Positions 43,538 through 53,199 are shown, numbered from the stretch's first letter. The stretch: DNA of 55,398 bases from Methanocorpusculaceae archaeon UBA456 (GCA_002496395.1 DAJQ01000042.1:1-55398); one strand, 5' to 3'. Notes: a model not told the origin generated them from the letters alone. Numbers and translations are program-made.

Positions 43538-43543
43538 GAACTA

Positions 43544-44326
43544 TCAGGCCCTCTTTCGTCCGTACACAAGCGCCCCATCCTTTGGGCAGACCTCGATACA
43601 CCGGCGGCAGAGGTAACATTCAGATTTATTATCTTCTGCTTTTGCCTCGTTTGTGGGGCAAACCCTCTCGCATTTCCCGCACTCAATGCAGGCGTCTGTT
43701 CTTCTGATCTTGTATATTGCTGGCAGCGCTCCCACCTGAAATATTGCTCCAACCGGACAGATAATTCTGCAGAACGGGCGGTAGATTGGGATCGCTATGA
43801 GAAGGACTACGATAAAGACGAGAGTTCCAGCTGAGAGTGTTATCTTGAAGAAGTCTGAGAAGCCGAAATAGTCGAGGAGTGCGATCCCGAAGAGAAGTGC
43901 CCCTCCAATCATGGCAACAAGGAAGAGTCCCCTGATTGCACTCAGGATGCCTTTCTGTTGTACGAGAACCTTTTTTGTCGGGATGGTGTAGGCAGCCTCC
44001 TGTACCGCCCCGATTGGGCAGAGGTACCCGCAGAAGTGGCGGCCAAAGAGGGCCGCAAGAAGAGTCAGAATTGTAAGACCGATAATGCCTGCAAAGAGCA
44101 TGGTGCCGATCCGCCCTTCGGCAAGCTGAATGAAGAGTGATTGGAACTGGTGCGGGATCATCGGCGAGAAGGTGGCAAATCCGAGAATGATTGTGATGAT
44201 GAGGAGCAGGTACCTGATTCGTGCGGAGAACCTGCCGCTTGCCCAGAGATATGCAGAGACAATTGAGAGGGTGATAGCATATGCTATGCCAATAAGGAGC
44301 AGAGGGTTGAAATTGGCACCAAACAT
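43544..44326 (-). CDS. NapH-like polyferredoxin membrane protein
   Basis: A 260-residue integral membrane iron-sulfur protein. About four to five helices are seen (about residues 8-28, 38-55, 78-96, 130-150 and 160-182). C-G-Y-L-C-P (about 100) and CRIICP (about 190) are the paired Cys motifs of the NapH/MauN family, and two 4Fe-4S ferredoxin motifs follow (CIECGKCERVCP, about 215; CYLCRRCIEVCP, about 238). It could pass electrons across or along the membrane. The partner enzyme is not in the window. Confidence 0.85.
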   Translation of the reverse strand: MFGANFNPLLLIGIAYAITLSIVSAYLWASGRFSARIRYLLLIITIILGFATFSPMIPHQFQSLFIQLAEGRIGTMLFAGIIGLTILTLLAALFGRHFCGYLCPIGAVQEAAYTIPTKKVLVQQKGILSAIRGLFLVAMIGGALLFGIALLDYFGFSDFFKITLSAGTLVFIVVLLIAIPIYRPFCRIICPVGAIFQVGALPAIYKIRRTDACIECGKCERVCPTNEAKAEDNKSECYLCRRCIEVCPKDGALVYGRKRA

Positions 44327-44528
44327 GAATTCATATGGTCAATGAAGAACCAAAAGCATTTGCCTGAGAATTGGACGCCTCTTTGATGTTAGCTTTTCTG
44401 GGATTTTTGAACCTGTCCTGCGATTTGGTAATGGGTGTTTTTGTTCCGGCTCTGGCGTGATGGAAGCAGATTGGGTAGGGTTGCCGATGGTGCCAATGCT
44501 CTTATACCCGTGTGATATACTACCAAGC

Positions 44529-44867
44529 ATGCCGGATGTGAAACGTGATGAGGTGGGACGGAGGGTCTTTTTGCTCAAACAACAGAGGAGCGTTGAAGAG
44601 GCAATAGCAATCATCCGTTCTGCACAGGGAAAGAGATGGAATAATCTCTCTGAAGAGGATGTCGGAATGCTCCGCCTGGTCCTCGGGGAACTCTGGTTGC
44701 AGGCCGATCGGGAGACCTGGAAGAGCTACTCCTTCTCACGGCTGACACTGAATGATATCATCTCGCTCATACGAATGGGCTACTCAGTGAAGAATGGAAC
44801 ACTCTCAAAGAAAGAGGCTGAAAGTCTGTTCAGGGAGTTATTTGGGCGTACAACTACCGGTACCTGA
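44529..44867 (+). CDS. Unknown small helical protein
   Basis: A 112-residue soluble protein, mainly helical, with KQQRSVEEAIAIIRSAQGKRW and LSEEDVGMLRLVLGELW. I chose the ATG at 44529; CTTATACC (about 44500-44507) gives a TATA box 22-29 bases upstream and a leaderless mRNA. It is divergent from the NapH-like gene. No family recognised. Confidence 0.6.
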   Translation: MPDVKRDEVGRRVFLLKQQRSVEEAIAIIRSAQGKRWNNLSEEDVGMLRLVLGELWLQADRETWKSYSFSRLTLNDIISLIRMGYSVKNGTLSKKEAESLFRELFGRTTTGT

Positions 44868-45060
44868 TAAACTGATGGTGGTCATGAAAGGTCCCTGAAA
44901 AAATTCAGGTATTGTCGCGCACGTATAATCAAGCCCAAATCTCTATTTTATATAAAAAGACTCATACATTGACCGGATTATGGCGCGTATGGCTGAAATA
45001 TCCAATTTTCTCCCAAATAGTTAAAATAACAATCTCTCTTTTTAAGAGGTTGTTTAGATA

Positions 45061-45072
45061 GTTATAAATATC
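45061..45072 (+). promoter_or_regulatory. Putative TATA box of the ATP synthase operon
   Basis: GTTATAAATATC is the best TATA-like stretch in the 471-base gap before the ATP synthase genes. It would start transcription near 45090 and give a leader of about 250 bases, long for an archaeon. Another AT-rich stretch (TTTATATAAAAAG, about 44946-44958) is an alternative further upstream. Confidence 0.4.
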
Positions 45073-45120
45073 AATATTGCTATTACCCCTTTGATTTCCG
45101 ATGGCTGGTGCCACCGGGAA

Positions 45121-45321
45121 ATGGAGGTGCCAATCACGTTAAAAAACCCACTCAGCCCGGTCCTCCCCTGATTTCAGGAGGGTGTAAAGCAGCTCGCCAG
45201 TATCCATTTTTCAGGGGCGAGACGGGCAGGGCTGCATTGGGTCAGGAAGGAGAGGGTTTTATCTGACCGAGAGATCACCCGCGGCACCCCGGTGCCAGTG
45301 CGTCGAATAGACATGAATTGA
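45121..45321 (+). pseudogene. Interrupted open frame within the ATP synthase leader
   Basis: From the ATG at 45121 one frame runs 66 codons to a TGA at 45319-45321, broken only by a TGA at 45169-45171. The part after the inner stop has protein-like segments (VKQLASIHFSGARRAGLHW, REITRGTPVPVRRID). It could be a decayed small gene or chance. The same DNA also holds hairpins, such as CCTCC/GGAGG (about 45162-45180) and GGCAC/GTGCC (about 45283-45296), so a structured leader or small RNA is equally possible. The rest of the gap (44868-45060) is AT-rich, and I see no gene in it. Confidence 0.25.
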
Positions 45322-45338
45322 ATGATGAATGGTGAGGT

Positions 45339-45662
45339 ATGGTGTCCGAACAGTCGCTATTGCAGTCAATCCGGAAGAAAGAACTCGAGATGAATGTCTT
45401 AATCGAGCAGGCCAGAACTGATGCCGGGGTAATGATTGAAGAGGCACAGACAGAGGCGGAGGCGATCATTTCGCGATGTATTGAGGAGGGTGAAGAAGAG
45501 GGTAAAAAGTACTATGAAAAAGAAATTGAAGCAATAAAACAAGAGATTGCCGCCATCGAGGATTGGAGAAGGGAAGAGGAGCTTACAATCCGGACACGAT
45601 GGGAGAAAAACGTACCCAAAGCGGTAGAAACAATCATCGAAAAGGTCGGGGCTGGGTTGTAG
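45339..45662 (+). CDS. ahaH: A-type ATP synthase subunit H
   Basis: A 107-residue coiled-coil protein (about residues 8-85, rich in Glu, Lys, Ile), the peripheral-stalk subunit that pairs with subunit E and ties the A1 head to the membrane part. GGTGAGG lies just upstream; the neighbouring GTG at 45342 would fit that site slightly better. It is the first gene of the H-I-K-E-C-F-A-B-D operon and is followed by atpI after three bases. Confidence 0.88.
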   Translation: MVSEQSLLQSIRKKELEMNVLIEQARTDAGVMIEEAQTEAEAIISRCIEEGEEEGKKYYEKEIEAIKQEIAAIEDWRREEELTIRTRWEKNVPKAVETIIEKVGAGL

Positions 45663-45665
45663 GCG

Positions 45666-47612
45666 ATGCTTCAGAGGATGGTAAAAGTTCAGGTGATCGG
45701 TCCGAAAAGGAATCTCGATTCTATTGTAGATACTCTCTATCAGGCTGGAACCATCCATCTTGAGGATGCCTCACGGGATCATGAGCAGGGCGGTATCATC
45801 CTCCGGAGGGTTGAAGCAAAAGAAGCTGATGCGATTGCTGCCAGCCTCTCGAAGATCGAAGGAATACAGCTGGTCCTTCCAAAAAAAACTCCGGATCTCA
45901 AAAAGCAGAAGGAATTGATAGATTCATTGAGCCAGAAGGGCCAGGATGCTATCATTCTGCGGGCAGAGGAGGTTATCCATGAACTTGAGGCAACAACCCG
46001 GGATCTCATCACCCGAAAGACTGATCTTGAGTTCAGTATCTCAAACTTTTCGAGGTACCAGACCGTCATTGAGAAGATTCTCCTGATTGAGGGGCAGATC
46101 CCTGCCCTTGAAGGCTTTGAGATCACCATCATCCTGATACAGGGTGAATTTGAAGGAGTTCTCGAGTTGATCAAGGAGAAACTTACCCAGATCACAAAGA
46201 ATCAGTGTGAGCTGATCTCAGCTCCAATTGATGAGCAGAATATCGCAACAGTTGTTATCTTTAACAGAAAGTATTCCAGCGATGTACATACCCTTCTCTA
46301 TTCACAGAATGTCAACGAACTCAGGCTTCCGCCCGAATACTTAAATCGTCCCCTCCATGAGATTCTCGTTCTCAATGAAGAGAGGCGGATTGCTGCGGTC
46401 AAAGAAGTCCTGGAGGTTGAAGAAGAACTCAGAGAACTCTCACTCACCTGGCAGGATGAAGTTGCTGCTCTTGCCCGCCTCCTGAGAGACCGGCATGAGG
46501 AGATCAAGGTCTTCAACAAATTTGGCCAGACCGATTACACTTTTGTGATGCTCGGGTGGATTCCGAAGAAATTCCTTGCGTCCACAAAGAAGATCCTTCA
46601 TGATACCTATGGCGATGAGGTTGTCATTGATGAACTGCCGACAACCCCGGATATGATGGATGAAGCGCCGACTTTCTATGACAACCCAAAGATTCTGAAA
46701 CCATTTGAATACCTCCTGAGCGCCATCTCACACCCAAAGTACCGCGAGATCGATCCCACTCCCATCTTTGCCGTCTTCTTCCCTCTCTTCTTCGGGCTGA
46801 TTGTAGGGGATATCGCGTATGGTTTCATTATTTTAGGCATTGCTCTGCTGCTGAAGAAGAAGTTTGGAGAGCGGTTCGACTGGATACATCCTCTCATGAA
46901 CCTGATGATTATCGCCTCGTTTCCGACGATTATATTTGGATTCATATTCGGGGAGTTCTTCGGGGATTTTGGAGAGCATATGGGCTGGTTGCACCCGCTT
47001 GAGATCATGGGTGTCACCTGGCACCGGCTTGATGCCCTGATCCCGATGCTCGTCCTGTCAATTGCCATCGGGGTATTTCATATCATCTTTGGACTCTGCC
47101 TTGGTATCATCAACCAATGGACTAAGATGCGGTGTACCAAGTACGTCAGCGAATGCAGGAAGCATATCTGTGAAAAAGCAGGGATGATCATCGTCATCAT
47201 CAGTATCCTTATCCTGCTCGGAGCTGTCATACAGATTATACCAAATATCCTGATGTATCCCGGGATTCTGATGCTGACTATTGCTCTTGCCATGATCATC
47301 TATGGCGGCGGGGTGATCGCCAGTATTGAAGTCATCAGTATCATCTCCAATGTCCTCTCCTATGCACGTATTATGGCAATAGGGACTTCATCGGTCGTTC
47401 TGGCACTGATTGCCAACCAGTTTGGAGGGATGATGGAGGTGGCGATTGTCGGGGTGATTGTCGCTGCATTGATTCATCTGATGAATATCCTGTTAAAGAT
47501 GTTCGTTGCGTCTCTCCATTCATTCAGGCTTCATATTGTTGAGTTTTCCCCCAAGTTCTCTGAAGGAGGGGGAAAAGTCTATAATCCCTTTGGGAAGGGT
47601 GGTCGGGGTTGA
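45666..47612 (+). CDS. atpI: A-type ATP synthase subunit I (a-subunit)
   Basis: A 648-residue subunit that forms the ion half-channels and the stator contact. Residues about 1-340 are the soluble arm with long coiled coils, and about 355-640 hold seven or eight membrane helices. The conserved Arg needed for ion transfer lies in ISNVLSYARIMAIG (about 560-575). The family includes both proton- and sodium-using enzymes; the ion cannot be read from this sequence alone. A 177-base gap separates it from atpK. Confidence 0.93.
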   Translation: MLQRMVKVQVIGPKRNLDSIVDTLYQAGTIHLEDASRDHEQGGIILRRVEAKEADAIAASLSKIEGIQLVLPKKTPDLKKQKELIDSLSQKGQDAIILRAEEVIHELEATTRDLITRKTDLEFSISNFSRYQTVIEKILLIEGQIPALEGFEITIILIQGEFEGVLELIKEKLTQITKNQCELISAPIDEQNIATVVIFNRKYSSDVHTLLYSQNVNELRLPPEYLNRPLHEILVLNEERRIAAVKEVLEVEEELRELSLTWQDEVAALARLLRDRHEEIKVFNKFGQTDYTFVMLGWIPKKFLASTKKILHDTYGDEVVIDELPTTPDMMDEAPTFYDNPKILKPFEYLLSAISHPKYREIDPTPIFAVFFPLFFGLIVGDIAYGFIILGIALLLKKKFGERFDWIHPLMNLMIIASFPTIIFGFIFGEFFGDFGEHMGWLHPLEIMGVTWHRLDALIPMLVLSIAIGVFHIIFGLCLGIINQWTKMRCTKYVSECRKHICEKAGMIIVIISILILLGAVIQIIPNILMYPGILMLTIALAMIIYGGGVIASIEVISIISNVLSYARIMAIGTSSVVLALIANQFGGMMEVAIVGVIVAALIHLMNILLKMFVASLHSFRLHIVEFSPKFSEGGGKVYNPFGKGGRG

Positions 47613-47789
47613 TTCGATGAAGTGAACAGCCGATTGAGTGATGGTTGAGTCAAAGGCACGATACGCCAGTTGTTGGTGAGTAACTATCGTATTGATGAGG
47701 TTAAGAGTTCTGATACGTGGTTATAGTGCCGGAATGAGTTGATCTTTAAAAAAAGGAAAAAAATACAGGAAAAAATTGAGCGTGGTACT

Positions 47790-47999
47790 ATGGACTTTGG
47801 TATACCAATTGGGGCTGGCATTGCATTTGGACTTGGAGCACTTGGGGCTGGGTTAGCAATGTCGAAAATCGGTGCTGCAGGAGCAGGGACGGTGGCTGAG
47901 AAACCTGAACTCTTCGGTTACATGCTTATATTGCTTGCAATTCCTGAGACACTTGCAATCTTTGGTTTCGTCATTGCTGCAATGATTCTGATCATGTAA
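47790..47999 (+). CDS. atpK: A-type ATP synthase subunit K (proteolipid c-ring)
   Basis: A 69-residue proteolipid with two membrane helices (about 5-28 and 43-68). The ion-binding Glu is in LLAIPETLAIFGF (about residue 52). Many copies form the rotor ring. I start it at the ATG at 47790; the longer frame to 47739 adds a basic stretch unlike the family. The 177-base gap upstream ends in an A-rich stretch (about 47746-47778) and may allow separate, stronger expression, since the ring needs about ten copies per complex. Confidence 0.92.
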   Translation: MDFGIPIGAGIAFGLGALGAGLAMSKIGAAGAGTVAEKPELFGYMLILLAIPETLAIFGFVIAAMILIM

Positions 48000-48103
48000 C
48001 CGGGGAAGAAAACAGCACCACTGAAACCCGGGGCATGAATAAGCAATCCGGGGGCTTTTCTCCGGCGGTCAATCAAATAATCGAATGAGTTATGGAGTGG
48101 CAG

Positions 48104-48682
48104 ATGACTGATGAACTGATACAGGCTGTCGAACAATCAGCTCAGGAGGAGATCCGGAGCATTCGGGAGTATGCGGCTGCTCAGGTAGCGCGGATACAAG
48201 AGGAGGCACGAGCCGAAGGTAGAAAATTACAACAGCATTATCTCGAGCACTGGAAGAATGTGGCTCTCTCCGAGCGGACCACGATTGTTACGGCTCGCGA
48301 AAAAGCCAGACTTGAACTATTGCAGCTCAAGGTAGCGATCTTTGAAGAGACATTCCTTCATGCCGAAGATGAACTTGCCGGATTCAGGGATCGGCCCGGA
48401 TACGAAGATTTCATGAAACATGTCATTCTGGAGGCACTGGCAGAGCTGGATGGTGCATCCGCTCTTCTCCATGTTGACAAACGGGATGAAGCGCTCTGTA
48501 ACAGCATCCTTAAAAAAGAGAACCAAAGCCATCTGGTAATTGCAGATATCGAGTCGATGGGGGGGGTTATTGCAAGTACAACTGATGAATTCATCATCGT
48601 CAGGAATACCATTGAATCCCGGTTACTGAGATCGAGGGAAGTGCTCAGGAAAGAGATCTTTTCGATCCTTGATGGAGGATGA
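48104..48682 (+). CDS. atpE: A-type ATP synthase subunit E
   Basis: A 192-residue peripheral-stalk subunit. Residues about 1-95 are a long helix (EEIRSIREYAAAQVARIQEE) and about 100-190 a mixed domain (SMGGVIASTTDEFIIVRNTIESRL). It forms the E-H stalk with AhaH. I prefer the ATG at 48104 with GGAGTGG upstream; the frame is open to an ATG at 48092. Six bases separate it from atpC. Confidence 0.9.
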   Translation: MTDELIQAVEQSAQEEIRSIREYAAAQVARIQEEARAEGRKLQQHYLEHWKNVALSERTTIVTAREKARLELLQLKVAIFEETFLHAEDELAGFRDRPGYEDFMKHVILEALAELDGASALLHVDKRDEALCNSILKKENQSHLVIADIESMGGVIASTTDEFIIVRNTIESRLLRSREVLRKEIFSILDGG

Positions 48683-48688
48683 GGCGTT

Positions 48689-49750
48689 ATGGATGAGATG
48701 GATTACTCGTATGCAAATGCCCGGATCAGGGCAATGAAAAGCCGGCTCCTTGACCATCATGCCCTCAATGAACTGACAAACAAACCGGATATTGATGCCC
48801 TCATTGCTTCGCTTGAAGAGACAGCCTATAAAAACGAACTCCAGAAGGCTGGTGTCGAGCACTCCGGTATTCTCCAGGTTGAGACTGCATTGCGAAGGGA
48901 TCTTGTCGTATCATTCCGGCAGATCCTTCGTTTCTTTCGGGAGGAGGAAGAGAGGATCTATCTCAGGATTATCTTAAACCGTTGGGATATTCAGAATATC
49001 AAGACGATACTGCGTGGAAAGAAGATCAATGCCCATAATGATGAGATCGAGGAGAACCTTGTTCCTGCGGGAGAGCTTGATTATGCTGCACTCATCGAGC
49101 TTGCCCAGCAGCCTGATATCAGGGCTGTCATCGACCTCCTCGCCACCTGGAGGATCGAGTACGCACGCCCCCTCACCTGGAAGTTTCAGGAGTACCTGGA
49201 GAAACGCGATCTTGCAATCCTGGAATTTGCCCTCGACCGTTTTTACCTTGAGAATGCCCGCTCATCCTTTACAGGGGATGAAAATTACAACCAGGGTATC
49301 GTCCTTGAGCTCCTGAAAACCGAGATCGATGTGGCGAATATCAGAATGGTGCTTCGGGTGGTTCGGGACAGGATACATGTCGAAGAACCCATCGAGTACC
49401 TGATCGATGGCGGAAAGTATCTCTCATTGGATCAGCTCGCCCGGATGTTGGCTGCCCGATCTATTGAAGAGGTTGTGAAAGAGCTGATCCAGACGCCATA
49501 TGCATTTCTTGCCGAGGTGGGCAGGGAGGATATTATCCAGGAACGGATTTCGGTTCTTGAACGTGAACTTGAACTTTTTCTGATCAAAAAAGGATCTGGC
49601 TGCTTCCTGAAGGATCCCATGAGTATTGCCATTCCTGTCGGCTATATCTGGGCCAAACAGAATGAAGTCACAAATATCCGTATTATTGCACGTTCCATCA
49701 TCGGAGATGTTCCTGAGACGGAGATGCAGAGGGTGATGACCTATGTATAA
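48689..49750 (+). CDS. atpC: A-type ATP synthase subunit C
   Basis: A 353-residue funnel-shaped subunit (V-type d homologue) that couples the central shaft to the proteolipid ring. It has three repeated helical units, visible as YANARIRAMKSRLL, FREEEERIYLRIILNRWDIQNIKTILRGK and DVANIRMVLRVVRDRI. Length is typical. Its end overlaps atpF by eight bases. Confidence 0.92.
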   Translation: MDEMDYSYANARIRAMKSRLLDHHALNELTNKPDIDALIASLEETAYKNELQKAGVEHSGILQVETALRRDLVVSFRQILRFFREEEERIYLRIILNRWDIQNIKTILRGKKINAHNDEIEENLVPAGELDYAALIELAQQPDIRAVIDLLATWRIEYARPLTWKFQEYLEKRDLAILEFALDRFYLENARSSFTGDENYNQGIVLELLKTEIDVANIRMVLRVVRDRIHVEEPIEYLIDGGKYLSLDQLARMLAARSIEEVVKELIQTPYAFLAEVGREDIIQERISVLERELELFLIKKGSGCFLKDPMSIAIPVGYIWAKQNEVTNIRIIARSIIGDVPETEMQRVMTYV

Positions 49751-50063
49751 ATGCATGGTGGTCACCGATCCGGAAACTGCCGCCGGATTCCGGATGGCGG
49801 GTGTTGAAGTGATCGAGCTTGCAAACCCCGATGATGCGGAGAAACTCGTCACAAAGCTGCTCCATCGTGATGATACCGGAGTTATTGCGATGAATGAGGA
49901 TTTCATCGAGAAACTGGATCACAGGATCATGGAGCGGATCGAGCGGTCGTACCGGCCGATCATTATTCCAATTCCCTCGGGGAAAAAGCAGGGGGAGAAA
50001 GAAAGTTACATCGATCGGCTTCTGAGGAGAGCGATCGGCTATAATATTGTTGTGAGGCGATGA
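49743..50063 (+). CDS. atpF: A-type ATP synthase subunit F
   Basis: A 106-residue central-stalk subunit. The Rossmann-like first part (MVVTDPETAAGFRMAGVEVIEL) and IAMNEDFIEKLDHRIM are typical of AhaF. It overlaps atpC by eight bases and atpA by four, so the block is translated in a coupled way. Confidence 0.92.
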   Translation: MYKCMVVTDPETAAGFRMAGVEVIELANPDDAEKLVTKLLHRDDTGVIAMNEDFIEKLDHRIMERIERSYRPIIIPIPSGKKQGEKESYIDRLLRRAIGYNIVVRR

Positions 50064-51808
50064 GCATGACGACAGGGAGTATTTCACGAATATCAGGGCC
50101 CGTTGTAACCGCCGAGGGGCTGAGAGGATCGATGATGTATGAGGTGGTCCGGGTTGGGACTGATGCATTATTTGGGGAGATCATCCGGCTGGATAAGAAT
50201 GAGGCGGTTATCCAGGTGTATGAGGATACATCCGGCCTGAAAGTGGGAGAGAAGGTGGAGAGCACAGGAACCCAGTTCTCTGTGGCACTTGGTCCCGGCC
50301 TCCTTTCTTCAATCTACGATGGTATCCAGCGTCCTCTCCCGGTCCTCTACGAGATGAGCGGCGATTTTATATCCCGTGGGGTCTTTCCCCCCGGCCTTGA
50401 TCTCTCCAGAAAATGGAGATTTACTCCGGTGGTTTCAGTGGGAGACGAGGTGAGGGAGGGTGATCTGATCGGGATAGTTCCCGAGTTCCATATCGAGCAC
50501 CGTATTATGGTTCCTCCATCTGTATCCGGGAAAGTCCGGGAGATTTTGGAGGGTGACTATACCGTCAGCGATCCGGTCTGCATCCTCGATGATGGCACGA
50601 AAATTGCGATGATGCAGCTCTGGCCGGCCCGAAAACCCAGGCCCTACCGGAAGAAGATGGATCCTGATACGCTCCTGATTACCGGGCAGCGGATCTTTGA
50701 TACCATGTTCCCTGTTGCCAAAGGGGGGACTGCGATGATACCGGGTGGTTTTGGGACCGGGAAGACTGTTGCCGAACAGACCCTTGCCAAATGGTCCGAT
50801 ACCCGGATTGTCGTCTATATCGGTTGCGGGGAGCGGGGTAACGAGATGACGGATGTCCTGTATGAGTTCCCGGAATTAATCGATCCCCGTACCGGACTCC
50901 CTCTCATCGAAAGGACAGTACTCATCGCCAATACGTCAAACATGCCGGTTGCGGCCCGTGAAGCATCGATTTATACCGGGATCACGATAGCGGAATATTA
51001 CCGGGATATGGGATATGATGTCGCACTGATGGCAGATTCGACATCACGATGGGGTGAAGCCCTCCGTGAGATCTCAGGCAGGCTTGAAGAGATGCCCGGC
51101 GAGGAGGGGTATCCCGCCTACCTTGCCACCCGGCTTGCCGCATTTTATGAGCGGGCCGGCCGGGTTGTCTGCAAGGGGATGGATGAACGGATCGGCTCCA
51201 TCACCATCATCGGAGCCGTCTCCCCCCCCGGAGGTGACTTCTCAGAGCCGATCACCCAGAATACGCTCAGGGTTGCCGGGACGTTCTGGGCGCTTGACAC
51301 TGCCCTTGCATACCGGCGGCATTTCCCCTCTGTCAACTGGATTAAAAGCTATTCACTCTATCTTGAGAGTCTGGAGGACTGGTACGAGAAGGAGGTTGCA
51401 GAGGACTGGAAGGATCTTCGGGAGGAGGCGATCTATCTCCTCCAGAAGGAGGTCGAACTTCAGGAGATCGTTCAGCTTGTCGGACCCGATGCCCTCCCCG
51501 ACAGCGAGAAGCTGATCCTTGAGGTCTCACGGATTATACGGGAAGACTTCCTCCAGCAGAGTGCATTTCATGAGATCGACTCGTTCTGTTCGCTTGACAA
51601 ACAGTACTGGATGATGAAGGTGATTCTCACCTTCCATGAAAAGGCTAAGAAAGCAATGAACCGGGGCATTGGGATCGACTCCATCATGCAGCTGCCGGTC
51701 AAGAAAGCCATCGGGCGTATGAAGGAGCTCTCTGATGCCGAAATGGTCAGAGAGCATATCGACAGAATCACCATTGATATTGATTCCCTTATGGAGGAAG
51801 ACCGATGA
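50060..51808 (+). CDS. atpA: A-type ATP synthase catalytic subunit A
   Basis: A 582-residue catalytic subunit. GSISRISGPVVTAEGL is the N-terminal barrel, an inserted bulge domain follows (about 110-190), and the P-loop is PGGFGTGKTV (about residues 230-239). The catalytic Glu lies in CGERGNEMTDVL (about 260), with ADSTSRWGEALREIS (about 325) further on. It overlaps atpF and atpB by four bases each. Complete and of usual length. Confidence 0.97.
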   Translation: MSMTTGSISRISGPVVTAEGLRGSMMYEVVRVGTDALFGEIIRLDKNEAVIQVYEDTSGLKVGEKVESTGTQFSVALGPGLLSSIYDGIQRPLPVLYEMSGDFISRGVFPPGLDLSRKWRFTPVVSVGDEVREGDLIGIVPEFHIEHRIMVPPSVSGKVREILEGDYTVSDPVCILDDGTKIAMMQLWPARKPRPYRKKMDPDTLLITGQRIFDTMFPVAKGGTAMIPGGFGTGKTVAEQTLAKWSDTRIVVYIGCGERGNEMTDVLYEFPELIDPRTGLPLIERTVLIANTSNMPVAAREASIYTGITIAEYYRDMGYDVALMADSTSRWGEALREISGRLEEMPGEEGYPAYLATRLAAFYERAGRVVCKGMDERIGSITIIGAVSPPGGDFSEPITQNTLRVAGTFWALDTALAYRRHFPSVNWIKSYSLYLESLEDWYEKEVAEDWKDLREEAIYLLQKEVELQEIVQLVGPDALPDSEKLILEVSRIIREDFLQQSAFHEIDSFCSLDKQYWMMKVILTFHEKAKKAMNRGIGIDSIMQLPVKKAIGRMKELSDAEMVREHIDRITIDIDSLMEEDR

Positions 51809-53199
51809 CGGATCTTCTTGTGAGCCGGGAATATCGGACGATCACCAATGTAGCGGGTCCCCTGATATTCATCAGCAATGCAAAGGATGTCTCATATGAT
51901 GAGATCGTCAGGATTCGTCTGCCGGATGGCGAGGAGAGAACCGGGCGAGTACTTGAGATCTCAAAGGACGTTGCGGTTGTGCAGGTATTTGAAGGAACAA
52001 CCGGGATCGACAACAGATTAACAAGTGCAGAGTTCACCGGCAAGCCTCTTACGATGAAACTCTCTCCCGATATCCTGGGGCGGACCTTCAATGGTATCGG
52101 CAAACCCCGTGACGGAGGACCGGATATCATCGAGGAGATGGAGGTCGATGTCAATGGAATGCCGATCAATCCTGTTGCACGGGATAAGCCCGAGGATTTT
52201 ATCCAGACAGGGATGTCCGCAATTGACGGGTTGAATACGCTTGTTCGTGGCCAGAAACTCCCGATATTTTCCGGGGCAGGTCTCCCTGCGAACAAACTGG
52301 CGGCACAGATTGGCAGGCAGGCGAAGGTGCTTGGTGAAGGCGAGCAGTTCTCGGTGGTCTTTGCTGCAATGGGCATCACCTTCAGGGAGGCGTCTTTCTT
52401 TACGAGATCATTTGAGAGATCAGGGGCTCTTGGGCGGGTGGTCTTCTTCATGAACCTGACGAATGACCCGACCATCGAGCGGCTGACGACCCCCCGATGT
52501 GCCCTGACGGTTGCGGAGTACCTTGCCTATACGCTGAATCATCATGTGCTGGTGATCTTAACCGATATGATCAACTATTGCGAGGCCCTCCGTGAGATTT
52601 CAACTGCCCGTGAGGAGGTGCCGGGACGGCGGGGGTATCCGGGGTACATGTATACCGATCTCTCGACGATCTATGAACGTGCCGGAAAGATCAAAGGGAA
52701 GAAAGGCTCGATCACCCAGATTCCCATCCTGACGATGCCGGATGATGATATCACTCATCCTGTCCCTGACCTCACCGGGTATATCACCGAAGGCCAGATT
52801 GTGCTGTCACGGGATCTCTTCAGGAGGGGGGGAGATCCGCCGATTGATGTCCTCCCCTGCCTCTCAAGACTGATGAACTCCGGTATCGGCGAGGGGAAGA
52901 CGAGGGAAGATCACCGGAATGTTGCCGACCAGCTCTATGCCTCTTATGCGTATGGCCGGGATCTCAGGCGGCTCGTTGCGATTGTCGGTGAGGAGGCCCT
53001 GACCGAACTGGACAGGAAGTACCTGAAGCTTGCCGATGAGTTTGAGAAGACCTTCATCTCGCAGGGTGATGAGAACCGGGCGATTGCCCGGACACTTGAG
53101 ATCGGGTGGAATCTTCTCGCTATGCTTCCGGAAGAGGAGCTCAAGCGGATCAATGAGAGCTATATTGAGAAGTATCATCCCGGATATCAGGAGGAGTGA
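51805..53199 (+). CDS. atpB: A-type ATP synthase regulatory subunit B
   Basis: A 464-residue non-catalytic nucleotide-binding subunit. EYRTITNVAGPLIFI starts the barrel domain; IFSGAGLPANKLAAQI (about 150) replaces a normal P-loop, as expected for B subunits; YTDLSTIYERAGKI (about 283) and YIEKYHPGYQEE end the protein. It alternates with subunit A in the A3B3 head. Stop and atpD start are three bases apart. Confidence 0.97.
   Translation: MTDLLVSREYRTITNVAGPLIFISNAKDVSYDEIVRIRLPDGEERTGRVLEISKDVAVVQVFEGTTGIDNRLTSAEFTGKPLTMKLSPDILGRTFNGIGKPRDGGPDIIEEMEVDVNGMPINPVARDKPEDFIQTGMSAIDGLNTLVRGQKLPIFSGAGLPANKLAAQIGRQAKVLGEGEQFSVVFAAMGITFREASFFTRSFERSGALGRVVFFMNLTNDPTIERLTTPRCALTVAEYLAYTLNHHVLVILTDMINYCEALREISTAREEVPGRRGYPGYMYTDLSTIYERAGKIKGKKGSITQIPILTMPDDDITHPVPDLTGYITEGQIVLSRDLFRRGGDPPIDVLPCLSRLMNSGIGEGKTREDHRNVADQLYASYAYGRDLRRLVAIVGEEALTELDRKYLKLADEFEKTFISQGDENRAIARTLEIGWNLLAMLPEEELKRINESYIEKYHPGYQEE

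Noticed and set aside
45100..45140. Partial resemblance to a cobalamin riboswitch core (GGGAA followed by GGTG and AATC)
   Set aside because: Only short pieces match, no B12-box or kissing-loop partner is recognisable, and the downstream genes encode ATP synthase, not corrinoid functions.
45160..45300. Possible SRP RNA or RNase P RNA in the GC-rich gap (GGGTCAGGAAGGAG looked SRP-like)
   Set aside because: The full SRP helix-8 signature and the conserved RNase P blocks are not present.
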